Assembly (NCBI RefSeq): GCF_023078355.1 | Contig: NZ_CP095552.1 | Location: 1,178,001 to 1,242,000 of the forward strand | Direction: 5' to 3' | DNA: 64,000 nt | From: Gordonia hongkongensis | GTDB taxonomy: Bacteria > Actinomycetota > Actinomycetes > Mycobacteriales > Mycobacteriaceae | Shown here: positions 8,373 through 16,545 of the stretch, piece by piece | How the letters are laid out: every line of letters starts with the position of its first letter | Numbering within the stretch: position 1 is the first letter of the stretch | Made by a program: the position numbers and the translations under genes | Notes under the pieces: generated by a model | What the model was told of the DNA's origin: nothing | The model's input: the letters and a program-made list of their open reading frames with translations, nothing else | The model's database searches: none

Positions 8373-9074
8373 ATGGCGGTCCGACTCGACAATTACCTGA
8401 GCAGCAACCACCCGGACATCGCGATCGCGGCGGCGTTGCTGTTCCTGGCCGGGCTGGTCGACGCCATCGCGTTCGTCGTGCTCAAGGGCAGCTTCGTCGC
8501 GTTCATGTCCGGCAATTCGACGATCCTGGGAGCGTCGACGGCCGCGGGCGGGTGGTCGACGATCGCGGTCGTCGCCGGACTCGTCGCGGCCTTCTTCGGC
8601 GGGGCCGTGGGCGGCGCGGCACTCGGTCGCTGGGGCGGACAGCACTCGCCGGTCTGGGTTCTCGTAGCCGTGACGGTGACGCTTCTCGCCGGCACCGTTG
8701 TCGCGCTGACCGCGTCGCCGACGGCCGGGATGATCGTGGTGGCGACGGCGACCGGCGCGATCAACTCGGCACTGTCGCACACCTCGACGGTGCCGGGCGG
8801 CTTGACGTACGTCACCGGCACGCTGGTGAAGTCCGCGCACGAGCTGGTCGCCTCGCTGGGTACCGATCGACCGTGGGCGTGGCTGGCGGTGTTCTGGATG
8901 TGGCCGGTGTTCGTCCTGGGCGCGGTGTGCGGCGGTTTCGCAGAACGTCACTGGGGTGTCGCCGGGTTGTGGGCCGGGGTCGCGATCGCCGCCTGCACCC
9001 TCCTCCTGCGGGTTGCCGAGACGTTGTCTCGGGGCAATTCGCGCTCAGATGGAACCGATCGGGCCGCTGGATAG
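8373..9074 (+). CDS. DUF1275 (YoaK-like) membrane protein
   Basis: The 233-residue protein from ATG 8373 has about six hydrophobic segments. It opens with the family-like stretch LFLAGLVDAIAFVVLKGSFVAFMSGNST, a DUF1275/YoaK signature of glycine-rich helices with MSGN. Later segments VPGGLTYVTGTLVK and ALGRWGG fit too. Family function is not established; a transport role is often assumed. It has no obvious operon partner, although the DUF2786 gene follows after only 10 bases and may be co-transcribed. Confidence 0.75.
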   Translation: MAVRLDNYLSSNHPDIAIAAALLFLAGLVDAIAFVVLKGSFVAFMSGNSTILGASTAAGGWSTIAVVAGLVAAFFGGAVGGAALGRWGGQHSPVWVLVAVTVTLLAGTVVALTASPTAGMIVVATATGAINSALSHTSTVPGGLTYVTGTLVKSAHELVASLGTDRPWAWLAVFWMWPVFVLGAVCGGFAERHWGVAGLWAGVAIAACTLLLRVAETLSRGNSRSDGTDRAAG

Positions 9075-9084
9075 TCTGAGTTAC

Positions 9085-9915
9085 ATGCGCGACGACAAGC
9101 TGCTCACCCGGATCTCCGCCCTTCTCCGTCAAGCGGAGAACACCGACAACGAGCACGAGGCCGAGACCTTCATGCAGGCGGCCCAGCGGCTCGCGACGGC
9201 ATCGTCGATCGACCTGGCCGTGGCGCGCGCCCACGATCCCGCCGCGCGCAAGAAGGTCACCCCGATCAGCCGTCAGATCGCCATCGGCGAACCCGGCAAA
9301 CGCGGACTGCGGACCTATGTGCAGCTCTTCGTCGCCATCACCGCCGCCAACGACGTGACCGTCGACGTGGCGAGCAACTCGACCTTCGTGCTCGCCTACG
9401 GATACGAAGCCGACATCGACGCCTGCGAGGCCCTCTACACGTCGCTGATCGTGCAGATGGTCGCGGCCAGCGACGCCTACCTGCGGTCGGGTGCCTACAA
9501 GGGCGAGACGTTCGCGCGGGTCGTCACCCGCGGGAATGGGTGGCGTGCCCGGCGGGTGATCGAGGAGAAGCCGTTGTCGCCGATCACGGCGCGGCTCAAC
9601 TTCCAGTCGGCGTTCGCCGAACGCATCGGCAAGCGTCTCGCCGAGGCCCGCGACGCCGCGCGTGCGGAGGCCCTGGCCGCCGAACGTGACTCCGGGGACA
9701 CCACGCGCTCGACGGCAGTCGCGTTGCGCAACAAGGAGATCGAGGTCACCGACTTCTACCGGACGAAGTCGAGTGCTCGCGGGACGTGGCGTCCGTCGAG
9801 CGCCTCGGCCGGCTACTCGGAGGCCGCACGCCGCGCCGGCGACCGCGCGGGACGTCGCGCGAAGATCGGCGGTGACCGCGAGTTCGGCGGTGCGCGTGGT
9901 GCTTTGGAGGGTTAG
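9085..9915 (+). CDS. DUF2786 domain protein
   Basis: The protein has 276 residues from ATG 9085. The N-terminal 45 residues (LLTRISALLRQAENTDNEHEAETFMQAA) are a clear DUF2786 helix pair. The middle is mixed alpha/beta and the C-terminus is Arg/Ala/Gly-rich and basic, so nucleic acid binding is possible. Function is unknown. It overlaps the convergent YihY-type gene by 4 bases. The metallohydrolase gene at 11007 lies just beyond that gene; I believe DUF2786 and this metallohydrolase type are often neighbours in actinobacteria, but could not check. Confidence 0.75.
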   Translation: MRDDKLLTRISALLRQAENTDNEHEAETFMQAAQRLATASSIDLAVARAHDPAARKKVTPISRQIAIGEPGKRGLRTYVQLFVAITAANDVTVDVASNSTFVLAYGYEADIDACEALYTSLIVQMVAASDAYLRSGAYKGETFARVVTRGNGWRARRVIEEKPLSPITARLNFQSAFAERIGKRLAEARDAARAEALAAERDSGDTTRSTAVALRNKEIEVTDFYRTKSSARGTWRPSSASAGYSEAARRAGDRAGRRAKIGGDREFGGARGALEG

Positions 9916-10853
9916 GGCTCCACGCGCGTGGGCGGGGCGTCCACCGGACTCCCGGGAGGCCGGTCGTACCAGGATGCAGACGGGTGCGGGACGAACGGTG
10001 TCGGTGTGCCGGCCCACCGCCGCACCCACCGGCCCAGACGACCCTCGTCCGTTGCCACGGCGTGCACGACGATGGCGGTGACGACGAGGATGAGTGCGAA
10101 CACGAACAGCCAGCTGATCGCGACGAAGACGACACCGAGGGTGCCGTAACTGCGGATGGTGCCCGCCGCGAGCGTCGGCAGTGCGACGCGGCTGCCGGCG
10201 AGCAGGGCGGTGATGAGGATACCGGTACCGAGGCCGTTGAGGACGAGCAGCTTCATCGGTACCTGCGACGACACCAGGAGCCGCGGGATCGCGGTGAAGG
10301 TGACCGACCAGATCAACACGGTCACGGCGACGATGAGCCCGATTCCCAGGACGCCCCGATCGCCGATGTGCATGCCGAACAGCGAGGTGGCCTCCACTCC
10401 GGTGGACAGACCCTGCACGGTGACCGCGGCGGGGATGAGGAAGACGACGACGACCCATCGCCAGAAGCTGCTCCACGGCAGTTTGGCGACGTCCCAGATC
10501 GACACATACATTCGGCCGAGGGCACGGGACAGGGAGGTGGCGCCGGCGATGGTCATCAGCGCACCGACGATGCCGAAGGTCGTCGCCGAGGTCGGGTCGT
10601 CGATCGTGGGCGTGTCGAGACTGCTGACGGGGATACCGAGCTGGGTGAGTGCGTCGTCGACGACGCTGGCGCCCGGCAGGGTGAGCACCAGGATCACGAC
10701 CGGGAGGATCGAGGTGAAGGCCTGCGCGGCCAGGGTCATCGACCGGTCCGTGAGATTGCCTCGAGCCATGTCGATGACGATGCGGAGCATCAGGGAGGCG
10801 CCGGGCAGCCGCATCACGCGCTCGCGTACGGCATCGAGGTCGGGACGGCGCAT
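9912..10853 (-). CDS. YihY/BrkB-type inner membrane protein
   Basis: The protein has 313 residues from ATG 10853, which has GGGAGA 5 bases upstream; ATG 10865 is the alternative. About six membrane segments carry family features: RGNLTDRSMTLAAQAFTSILP near the start, RALGRMYVSIWDV, and the late helices VPMKLLVLNGLGTGILITALLAG and GTLGVVFVAISWLFVFALI. YihY-type proteins were once called ribonuclease BN, wrongly; their true role is unknown. The frame runs open to 11063 through a 36-bp tandem repeat, but that extension is unlikely to be translated. Confidence 0.8.
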   Translation of the reverse strand: MRRPDLDAVRERVMRLPGASLMLRIVIDMARGNLTDRSMTLAAQAFTSILPVVILVLTLPGASVVDDALTQLGIPVSSLDTPTIDDPTSATTFGIVGALMTIAGATSLSRALGRMYVSIWDVAKLPWSSFWRWVVVVFLIPAAVTVQGLSTGVEATSLFGMHIGDRGVLGIGLIVAVTVLIWSVTFTAIPRLLVSSQVPMKLLVLNGLGTGILITALLAGSRVALPTLAAGTIRSYGTLGVVFVAISWLFVFALILVVTAIVVHAVATDEGRLGRWVRRWAGTPTPFVPHPSASWYDRPPGSPVDAPPTRVEP

Positions 10854-10884
10854 GAAGTCTCCCATCGGCTCCGGGGTGAGCTTC

Positions 10885-10983
10885 GGCCCGCTCGCTTCGC
10901 TCCCGGCGCCGTGGCTCCTCGGCCCGCTCGCTTCGCTCCCGGCGCCGTGGCTCCTCGGCCCGCTCGCTTCGCTCCCGGCGCCG
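10885..10983. repeat. 36-bp tandem repeat, 2.75 copies
   Basis: The unit starts GGCCCGCTCGCTTCGCTCCC and is repeated at 10885-10920, 10921-10956 and, truncated to 27 bases, 10957-10983. It fills the space between two divergent genes (YihY-type and metallohydrolase) and therefore lies in their promoter region. Copies are identical over the shared length, so the array is recent or homogenised. Confidence 0.9.
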
Positions 10984-11006
10984 GGTCTCTCATCATCGGC
11001 GATGCC

Positions 11007-11525
11007 GTGAGTGAACGGGACACCGGGCGCGCACGATTCTATGAGGCCGAGCACCTCGTGCATCGCCTGTTCGACAACGTGTCGTCGTCACGGACGGTGC
11101 AACTCGCCGGCACCGAGGTCACCCTCCCCGCGGAGGCGCGCTTCGCCTCGATCGACGCCGTCGACGACTACGTGGGCCGCGTGCTCGCGCTGCCGGGCGT
11201 GCGGTCGAGTTTCGAGCGCGCGTCGCACCCGGTATCGGTCCGCGAACGGCGCGGCCAGCGGTCCGCCCACTACGCGGCGCGGGTTCGCAGATCCAACGGT
11301 GTGCCTGTCGCCGCCGAGATCGCCATCCCGTCCGCGGCCGACGGACGCTGGGCGCTGCGTGAATTGGTGGTGCTGCACGAGCTCGCCCATCACCTCGACG
11401 GCACGACCGGCCCGGCTCACGGGCGCGGATTCGTGCTGACGCTCATCGAACTCGTCGGGCTCGTACTGGGGCCCGAAGCCGCGTTCGTCTATCGCGTCGT
11501 GCTGTCGGATTCCGGGGTGGGGTGA
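11007..11525 (+). CDS. Putative zinc metallohydrolase (TIGR04338-like)
   Basis: The protein has 172 residues from GTG 11007. The C-terminal third carries the zinc-binding HELAHHLDG, followed by a His in GPAHGRGFVLTLIEL. This HExxH...H arrangement fits a small metallopeptidase-like hydrolase seen in actinobacteria. The N-terminal part begins SERDTGRARFYEAEHLVHRL and contains no signal peptide, so the protein is cytosolic. Substrate is unknown. It ends 6 bases before the convergent hydrolase gene. The DUF2786 gene nearby may be a functional partner (inference). Confidence 0.75.
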   Translation: MSERDTGRARFYEAEHLVHRLFDNVSSSRTVQLAGTEVTLPAEARFASIDAVDDYVGRVLALPGVRSSFERASHPVSVRERRGQRSAHYAARVRRSNGVPVAAEIAIPSAADGRWALRELVVLHELAHHLDGTTGPAHGRGFVLTLIELVGLVLGPEAAFVYRVVLSDSGVG

Positions 11526-11531
11526 ATGATC

Positions 11532-13559
11532 TCAGCGCAGCCCGTCGCCGGCGAGCAGCGTCAGGTGGCTCGGGTGGTCGGGGTCGAGGACCAGGCGCTG
11601 GTGTCGGCGGCCGCGTGCCTTGATGAGGTCGGGCACGAGCGTCAGGTAACGCGGGAGACTCGCGGCGTAGACGTCGACCCGGAGCCGATGGCCCGGCTGC
11701 AGGACCGCGTCGGTGGGGACGAGGTCGACGTCGAGGCGGATCGGTTCGTCGGCGGGCACCGGCAGCTTGCGCTTGCGGGACAGATAGTGGTGCGCCGAGA
11801 GCAGGCTGCCGTCGTCGGCGTACGTCGACTTCGATTGATCCAGTGCGCGATTCGACGCCGACAGCGCACCGTTGGTCAGCACCACCGACGTACCGTCGGG
11901 AGCGACGTCGTTCACGGTCACCGCCCAGACGGCCTCGTGTGCCGTGGTGGCGACGTTGAGGCGCAAGTTCATGGCGCCGCTGATCGGGGTGGCCTCTCCG
12001 ACCGGCTCCGTGGTGAACGACAACGCGCCCCGCTCCTGGTATCGCGCATCCCGGGCGAAGTCCGCGCCGAGGGCCAGCGTCGCCCCCGCGGTCACCTGGG
12101 TCATGTCCCGGGACCGGAGTCCGCGGGTGTCGGGCCGGACGTGTAGAGACGAAACACCCTGTGCGGGAGTGGTGCTCAGCGAACCGTCGTGGACGCAATG
12201 GTCGGCGGTCGACGACGGTTCGGCAGTCAGGTAGAGCCGCGTCGGGGCCACCCCGGGACGGGGGAAGCTCTGCCCCGCGGTCCACGCACCGCCCTGCTGC
12301 AGCATGGTGACCGGCCCGTAGTACTCGATCCCGTTGCGGTGGCCCTTGAGCCAGCGGTCGAACCACGCGCGTTCGAGGACGTCCAGACGCGGGGGAGCGA
12401 ACTTGCCGCCGTATCCCGACCCCACGTCGAGGTGATAGCCGTCGCCGACGATCATCTGCTTGCGGCCCGGCTCCATCTGCAGGCGCTCGTACACCCCGGT
12501 TGCACTGCGGCCGAACAGATCATGCCAGGCGCCGACGGTGAAGGTGGGTGCTTCGATGCGGTCGACGATCGGGTCGCGGGCGTCGAAGTACGGGTCGTCG
12601 AAGATGCGTGGATCACGGGCGGTCAGGAACCCCCACAGCAGCGAGGGGATCTCGGTGGCCGGGGACTTCACCCGGTCGATCGCCCAGCGCACCGCGTCGC
12701 CGCGCACGAGGTCGCGGATCACGTTGGCGGGGTTGGGAACCCACTTGAGCATGTTGACCGCGGACAACCACACCGGGATGAAGGCCGACGGCATGCCGCC
12801 GGTGATGTAGATGTCGCGCACCAGGTCGTCGCAACCCTCTACGGCGAACACGGCTTTCAGCTGTGGCGGCCGCTTGTCCGCGGCCTGCAGCGAGTTGATC
12901 GCCGAGTACGACCAGCCGGCCATCCCGACGGTCCCGTCGCACCACTCCTGCTCGGTCACCCAATCGATGACCTCCACCGAGTCCTGCTGCTCGCGAGGAC
13001 CGAGGATCTGCCATTTACCCAGGCTCGCGCCGGTTCCGCGGACGTCGACGACGACCTGCACGTACCCGCTGCGTACCAGGTTGCGATTGATGCCGAAGAC
13101 GTCGAAGACGCCGCCCGACAGGGTCTGTGTCAACGTCGTGAGTCCCTCGAGGGCCGTGCCCGTCGCGTCCATCGACCGGGATGCGGTGTGCAGTGCCTTG
13201 CCGAGGACGGGGGCGTGGAGGGTCTGGTCGATGAAGTCGATGGCCGCGCGGTTGTACGGGTTGATGTTGATGACCGCGGGATAGGGGGTGAGGATCGTCT
13301 GCCCGAACCGGTTGGCGGGCCGGATGACCGTGGCGCGCAGGACGACGCCGTCGCTCATGGTGATGGAGACGTTCCGGTCGATGACGACGCGCGGGTAGAG
13401 CTGCTTTCCGTCGACCTGCTCGCGCCAGCGGATACCGTCGGCGCCGCCGGTGGGATCACCCAGCGGGAGCGTGCCGAAATGCGGCGCACCAGTGGTGCGG
13501 GTTCGTGTCGACGGAGCGACACGGGCGCGCGGCTGTGTGGGATCCAGCTGGTACGTCAT
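11532..13559 (-). CDS. CocE/NonD-family serine hydrolase (X-Pro dipeptidyl-peptidase-like)
   Basis: The 675-residue protein starts at ATG 13559. The catalytic alpha/beta-hydrolase domain spans about residues 55-420: the nucleophile is in GMAGWSYSA, the acid probably in GAWHDLF and the histidine in GDGYHLD. The C-terminal 200 residues form a beta-rich PepX_C-type domain (ALSFTTEPVGEATPISGAMN onward). This is the architecture of cocaine esterase, glutaryl-acylases and X-Pro peptidases, so an acyl ester or amide is split; the substrate is unknown. There is no signal peptide. The 212 bases up to the next gene hold only a possible promoter for one or both. Confidence 0.85.
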   Translation of the reverse strand: MTYQLDPTQPRARVAPSTRTRTTGAPHFGTLPLGDPTGGADGIRWREQVDGKQLYPRVVIDRNVSITMSDGVVLRATVIRPANRFGQTILTPYPAVININPYNRAAIDFIDQTLHAPVLGKALHTASRSMDATGTALEGLTTLTQTLSGGVFDVFGINRNLVRSGYVQVVVDVRGTGASLGKWQILGPREQQDSVEVIDWVTEQEWCDGTVGMAGWSYSAINSLQAADKRPPQLKAVFAVEGCDDLVRDIYITGGMPSAFIPVWLSAVNMLKWVPNPANVIRDLVRGDAVRWAIDRVKSPATEIPSLLWGFLTARDPRIFDDPYFDARDPIVDRIEAPTFTVGAWHDLFGRSATGVYERLQMEPGRKQMIVGDGYHLDVGSGYGGKFAPPRLDVLERAWFDRWLKGHRNGIEYYGPVTMLQQGGAWTAGQSFPRPGVAPTRLYLTAEPSSTADHCVHDGSLSTTPAQGVSSLHVRPDTRGLRSRDMTQVTAGATLALGADFARDARYQERGALSFTTEPVGEATPISGAMNLRLNVATTAHEAVWAVTVNDVAPDGTSVVLTNGALSASNRALDQSKSTYADDGSLLSAHHYLSRKRKLPVPADEPIRLDVDLVPTDAVLQPGHRLRVDVYAASLPRYLTLVPDLIKARGRRHQRLVLDPDHPSHLTLLAGDGLR

Positions 13560-13771
13560 GGTGCATCACCCTGCCTGGGATGAGGTGTCGCACCCGAGTT
13601 GTTGCACGGATCGAGACGGCCGGGTGGACACCGACACCCCGTCGTGTCGGTCGCTTGCTTCCCGGCCCGTCCGCTGGCTGCGGATTACAGTGTGGTCCAG
13701 GTCACTTCACGTAGTCGCTGAAGGATAACTCAGCGCCGGTATCGGATGGCTAACGAGGTGGCGTCTTTTGG

Positions 13772-14959
13772 TCATGGCCGTGTGTGTTCCTGGTCACATT
13801 CAGGTAAACCCAGGTCGATGGCGGCCGCCGCCTCGAGCACCATCCACGCCGACAACTGCACCGACAGATCCCGCTCCGGGACCTCGGACGGATTGACGGC
13901 GCCTGCCACGAACTGGGCTTTCGTGCCGGCGTCGGTCGGGATCACCGCGGTTCGTCGCCAGTCGCTGGAGAAGATCACCCGGCCGCCGAACTCGGTGCGA
14001 TGAGCCCATGCGGCGTCCGCGCTACGGGTCACGATCCGGGCTGCCCGCGTACGGAGTTCATCCGAACCGTCGACCTCGGGCAGGTCGGTGGCGATGAGTG
14101 CGAGGTAGCGGGCCAGCACGCCGTGGAACAGGCCGCCGTCGCCGCCACCTCCGCCGTTGATCACCCCGTCGGTGCAGGAGTGGTGCTCGACGGCGCCGAG
14201 CAGCCGGGCCAGCCGGTCGAGGTGCCGGCGATCTCCGGTCGCCCGCAACGCCTCGAGTTCGGCGCCCAGCACGACGCCCTGGCAGTAGGTGTAGGTGCCG
14301 GTCTCCGGCTTCAGCGAACCGTCGGGCAGCTTCTTGAGACCGTCGATGACCAGGTGGGTGTCGGGATCGACGAGGTTGGCGTCCATCCAGTCGCACATCG
14401 CCACGGCGCGTTCGACGTGACCCGTGCGTGCCAGCAGGATCGCGGCCGGGCCGTTGGCCGGCGCGTTGAAGAACTGATCGGCCTTGCGCCAGGGGATGCC
14501 GCCGCCGTCCGCGGGCACCCAGGCGTCAAGCATCTGCCCGGCGAGGACGCGGAGTCCGCCCGCATGGTCGAGGTGCAGGTGCCGGTCGGCGCGTTCGATG
14601 GCCAGTCCCAGCCACGCCATGTCGTCGTAATAGTTGTTGGTCCAGCGGCCGCCGTTGCGGATCCGGATGCCGCGCAGCAGCCGGTTGGCGTCGTCGGCGA
14701 CGTCGGGGTCGAAGGAGCGGTCCGAGCCGACGCGGTGGATCGCGGCGTCGACGAGCAGGTCGACGAGGTGTGCCTGCCACCAGTAATGCCAGGATCCGAA
14801 CTGGGCCTGCACGCGCCCGATGGGCCAGGCGACGGCTCCGGCACGTGTCCCCGGCAGCCAGAAGGCCCGCTGCAGGTGACGGTCGTAGATGGCGTCCGCG
14901 GCGGCCTGTGCGCGGGCGTTGGGGTCCCGCAGGTCCGACGATTTGGATTGTTCGTCCAC
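13772..14959 (-). CDS. Glycoside hydrolase family 76 protein (alpha-1,6-mannanase-like)
   Basis: The protein has 395 residues from GTG 14959. The (alpha/alpha)6-type sequence contains the neighbouring aspartates in NNYYDDMAWLGLA that act as catalytic pair in GH76, plus TNNYYDD-like and TYTYCQGVVLGAELEAL motifs found across the family. GH76 enzymes cut alpha-1,6-mannan, the backbone of lipomannan in this bacterial group. No signal peptide is seen, so it may act in the cytosol or leave by another route. It is encoded just upstream of, and divergent from, the rplJ leader. Confidence 0.8.
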   Translation of the reverse strand: MDEQSKSSDLRDPNARAQAAADAIYDRHLQRAFWLPGTRAGAVAWPIGRVQAQFGSWHYWWQAHLVDLLVDAAIHRVGSDRSFDPDVADDANRLLRGIRIRNGGRWTNNYYDDMAWLGLAIERADRHLHLDHAGGLRVLAGQMLDAWVPADGGGIPWRKADQFFNAPANGPAAILLARTGHVERAVAMCDWMDANLVDPDTHLVIDGLKKLPDGSLKPETGTYTYCQGVVLGAELEALRATGDRRHLDRLARLLGAVEHHSCTDGVINGGGGGDGGLFHGVLARYLALIATDLPEVDGSDELRTRAARIVTRSADAAWAHRTEFGGRVIFSSDWRRTAVIPTDAGTKAQFVAGAVNPSEVPERDLSVQLSAWMVLEAAAAIDLGLPECDQEHTRP

Positions 14960-15122
14960 GTCCGCGTAGCCTAGTCGTCGATGTGATGCACACCCGTGCG
15001 TCGTATCGGTTCAACCAGAGACCGTTGGTCGTCGGGATTTCCCGGACGAAGGCGCGACGAGGTCGCCGGCCCACGCAGGATGAACGAGGAATGTCGCTCC
15101 ACACGAACAGTGTGTGCGTTCA

Positions 15123-15147
15123 CGCCCCGTGCCTGTGTGCCGGGGCG
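15123..15147 (+). promoter_or_regulatory. Hairpin in the rplJ leader (possible attenuator)
   Basis: CGCCCCG (15123-15129) and CGGGGCG (15141-15147) form a perfect 7-bp stem with an 11-base loop, followed by a short T-rich TTTGTC. It lies 92 bases before rplJ in a 279-base untranslated stretch. Operons of rplJ-rplL are usually autoregulated by L10 binding to such a leader. The structure is visible; the regulatory role here is inference. Confidence 0.5.
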
Positions 15148-15238
15148 TTTGTCATCTCCGCCCTCGATCGCCTCCCGATGCCCGTCGCTCTTTCGTTGGA
15201 CTCGACCAACTCATAGTGACGAGGAGAGGAGGCGAAGT

Positions 15239-15769
15239 ATGGCCAAGTCCGAAAAGGTCGCCGCAGTTGCGGAGATCGCGGAGCAGTTCAAGAGCTCCAC
15301 GGCGACGGTTGTCACGGAATACCGTGGCCTGTCCGTCACCCAGATCAGCACGTTGCGACGTTCCCTCGGTGAGGGTGCAACCTACTCCGTCGCCAAGAAC
15401 ACCCTGGTGAAGCGTGCCGCTGCTGAGGCGGGCGTGGAAGGGCTCGACGAGCTGTTCACCGGTCCGACCGCCATCGCCTTCATCGAAGGTGAGCCGGTCG
15501 TGGCCGCGAAGGCGATCAAGACGTTCGCCAAGGACAACAAGGCGCTGGTCATCAAGGGCGGGTACATGGACGGCCGCGCGCTGTCCATTGCCGAGATCGA
15601 GCAGATCGCCGACCTTGAGACCCGTGAGGTCTTGCTGGCCAAGCTCGCCGGTGCCATGAAGGGCAACTTGGCTAAGGCCGCCGGTCTGTTCAACCAGCCG
15701 GCTTCGCAGGTGGCGCGCCTGGCCGCGGCCCTGCAGGAGAAGAAGAACGAAGCCGGCGAGACCGAATAG
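15239..15769 (+). CDS. rplJ: 50S ribosomal protein L10
   Basis: The protein has 176 residues from ATG 15239 after a strong GAGGAGAGG. The sequence is typical of L10: [39 protein letters not shown], the GPTAIAF strand, and a C-terminal helix that binds L7/L12 dimers. L10 anchors the L7/L12 stalk on 23S rRNA. It is followed by rplL after an 87-base gap. Its frame runs open upstream into the leader, but the RBS and family length fix the start. Confidence 0.97.
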   Translation: MAKSEKVAAVAEIAEQFKSSTATVVTEYRGLSVTQISTLRRSLGEGATYSVAKNTLVKRAAAEAGVEGLDELFTGPTAIAFIEGEPVVAAKAIKTFAKDNKALVIKGGYMDGRALSIAEIEQIADLETREVLLAKLAGAMKGNLAKAAGLFNQPASQVARLAAALQEKKNEAGETE

Positions 15770-15799
15770 GTCGTCCGCCGCACCACACCAATCCCCGAA

Positions 15800-15832
15800 C
15801 CGTACGGGGATGAACACCAAAGCCCCGTACGG
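15800..15832 (+). other. Stem-loop between rplJ and rplL
   Basis: CCGTACGGGG (15800-15809) and CCCCGTACGG (15823-15832) are a perfect 10-bp inverted repeat with a 13-base loop, 24 bases before the rplL start and without a following T-tract. L7/L12 is needed in several copies per L10. Such an element could protect or process the mRNA (inference). Confidence 0.6.
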
Positions 15833-15856
15833 GGACTGACAGGAAGGACGCCAACC

Positions 15857-16246
15857 ATGGCGAAGCTCACCGCTGACGAGCTCATCGATCAGTTCAAGGA
15901 ACTGACCCTGCTGGAGCTCAGCGATTTCGTGAAGAAGTTCGAAGAGGTCTTCGAGGTCACCGCTGCGGCTCCGGTCGCCGTCGCCGCTGCCGGTGCCCCG
16001 GCTGCCGGTGGCGCCGAGGCTGCTGCCGAGCAGGACGAGTTCGACGTCATCCTCGAGGGTGCCGGCGACAAGAAGATCCAGGTCATCAAGGTCGTCCGCG
16101 AGGTCGTCTCGGGCCTGGGCCTGAAGGAAGCCAAGGACCTCGTCGAGAGCGCTCCGAAGGCCCTGCTGGAGAAGGTCGACAAGGAGGCCGCCGAGGCTGC
16201 CAAGGCCAAGCTCGAAGAGGCCGGCGCCAAGGTTTCGGTCAAGTAA
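15857..16246 (+). CDS. rplL: 50S ribosomal protein L7/L12
   Basis: The 129-residue protein starts at ATG 15857 with AGGAAGGA upstream. The N-terminal dimerisation helix ([21 protein letters not shown]) is followed by an Ala/Gly-rich hinge. The C-terminal factor-binding domain ([21 protein letters not shown] ...[16 protein letters not shown]) is intact. It forms the flexible ribosomal stalk that recruits translation GTPases. The gene ends the operon, with a terminator 25 bases beyond its stop. Confidence 0.98.
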   Translation: MAKLTADELIDQFKELTLLELSDFVKKFEEVFEVTAAAPVAVAAAGAPAAGGAEAAAEQDEFDVILEGAGDKKIQVIKVVREVVSGLGLKEAKDLVESAPKALLEKVDKEAAEAAKAKLEEAGAKVSVK

Positions 16247-16270
16247 GACCGACTCACGCGCAAGCGTTTC

Positions 16271-16305
16271 ACGAGCCCGGGACAGCATCGCTGTCCCGGG
16301 CTCGT
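16271..16305 (+). terminator. Strong hairpin terminator after rplL
   Basis: A perfect 16-bp inverted repeat, ACGAGCCCGGGACAGC and its complement, with a 3-base loop lies 25 bases after the rplL stop. There is no long T-tract, which is common for terminators in GC-rich actinobacteria. Confidence 0.8.
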
Positions 16306-16320
16306 TGCTGTCCCGGGGAG

Positions 16321-16368
16321 GGGCGCTGGGTCGGGAGGGCGCTGGGTCGGGAGGGCGCTGGGTCGGGG
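16321..16368. repeat. 16-bp tandem repeat, 3 copies
   Basis: Three copies of GGGCGCTGGGTCGGGA (the last base varies in copy 3) lie head to tail directly after the rplL terminator, outside any gene. Too few and too short for a CRISPR, and there are no spacers. Confidence 0.85.
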
Positions 16369-16394
16369 TTCGCCCGCCCACCGGCCCGCGAATT

Positions 16395-16470
16395 GAGGTC
16401 GCATGCGATCTCGTTTCGTCGTTGCGACCTCGATCGAAGTCGCATCGACGACATGAAGTCGCATGCGACC
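16395..16470. repeat. Clustered GGTCGCATGCGA / GACCTCGATCGAAGTC repeats
   Basis: GGTCGCATGCGA (16398-16409), GACCTCGATCGAAGTC (16426-16441) and AAGTCGCATGCGACC (16456-16470) are related, partly palindromic words packed in 76 bases between the rplL terminator and the next gene. The 16-mer GACCTCGATCGAAGTC occurs again at 58959-58974. This suggests a dispersed family; function unknown. Confidence 0.6.
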
Positions 16471-16545
16471 AAGAGGTTGGCCGGCTCGGTAGGAGACCCG
16501 GCTCGGCGGATGAAACCGACGGGGCGGTCCGTGCGTCCAAGTCCC

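Noticed and set aside
16321..16368. Possible CRISPR array
   Set aside because: Repeats are only 16 bp, directly adjoining, with no spacers and no cas genes. The arrays at 10885 and 61228 are also plain tandem repeats.
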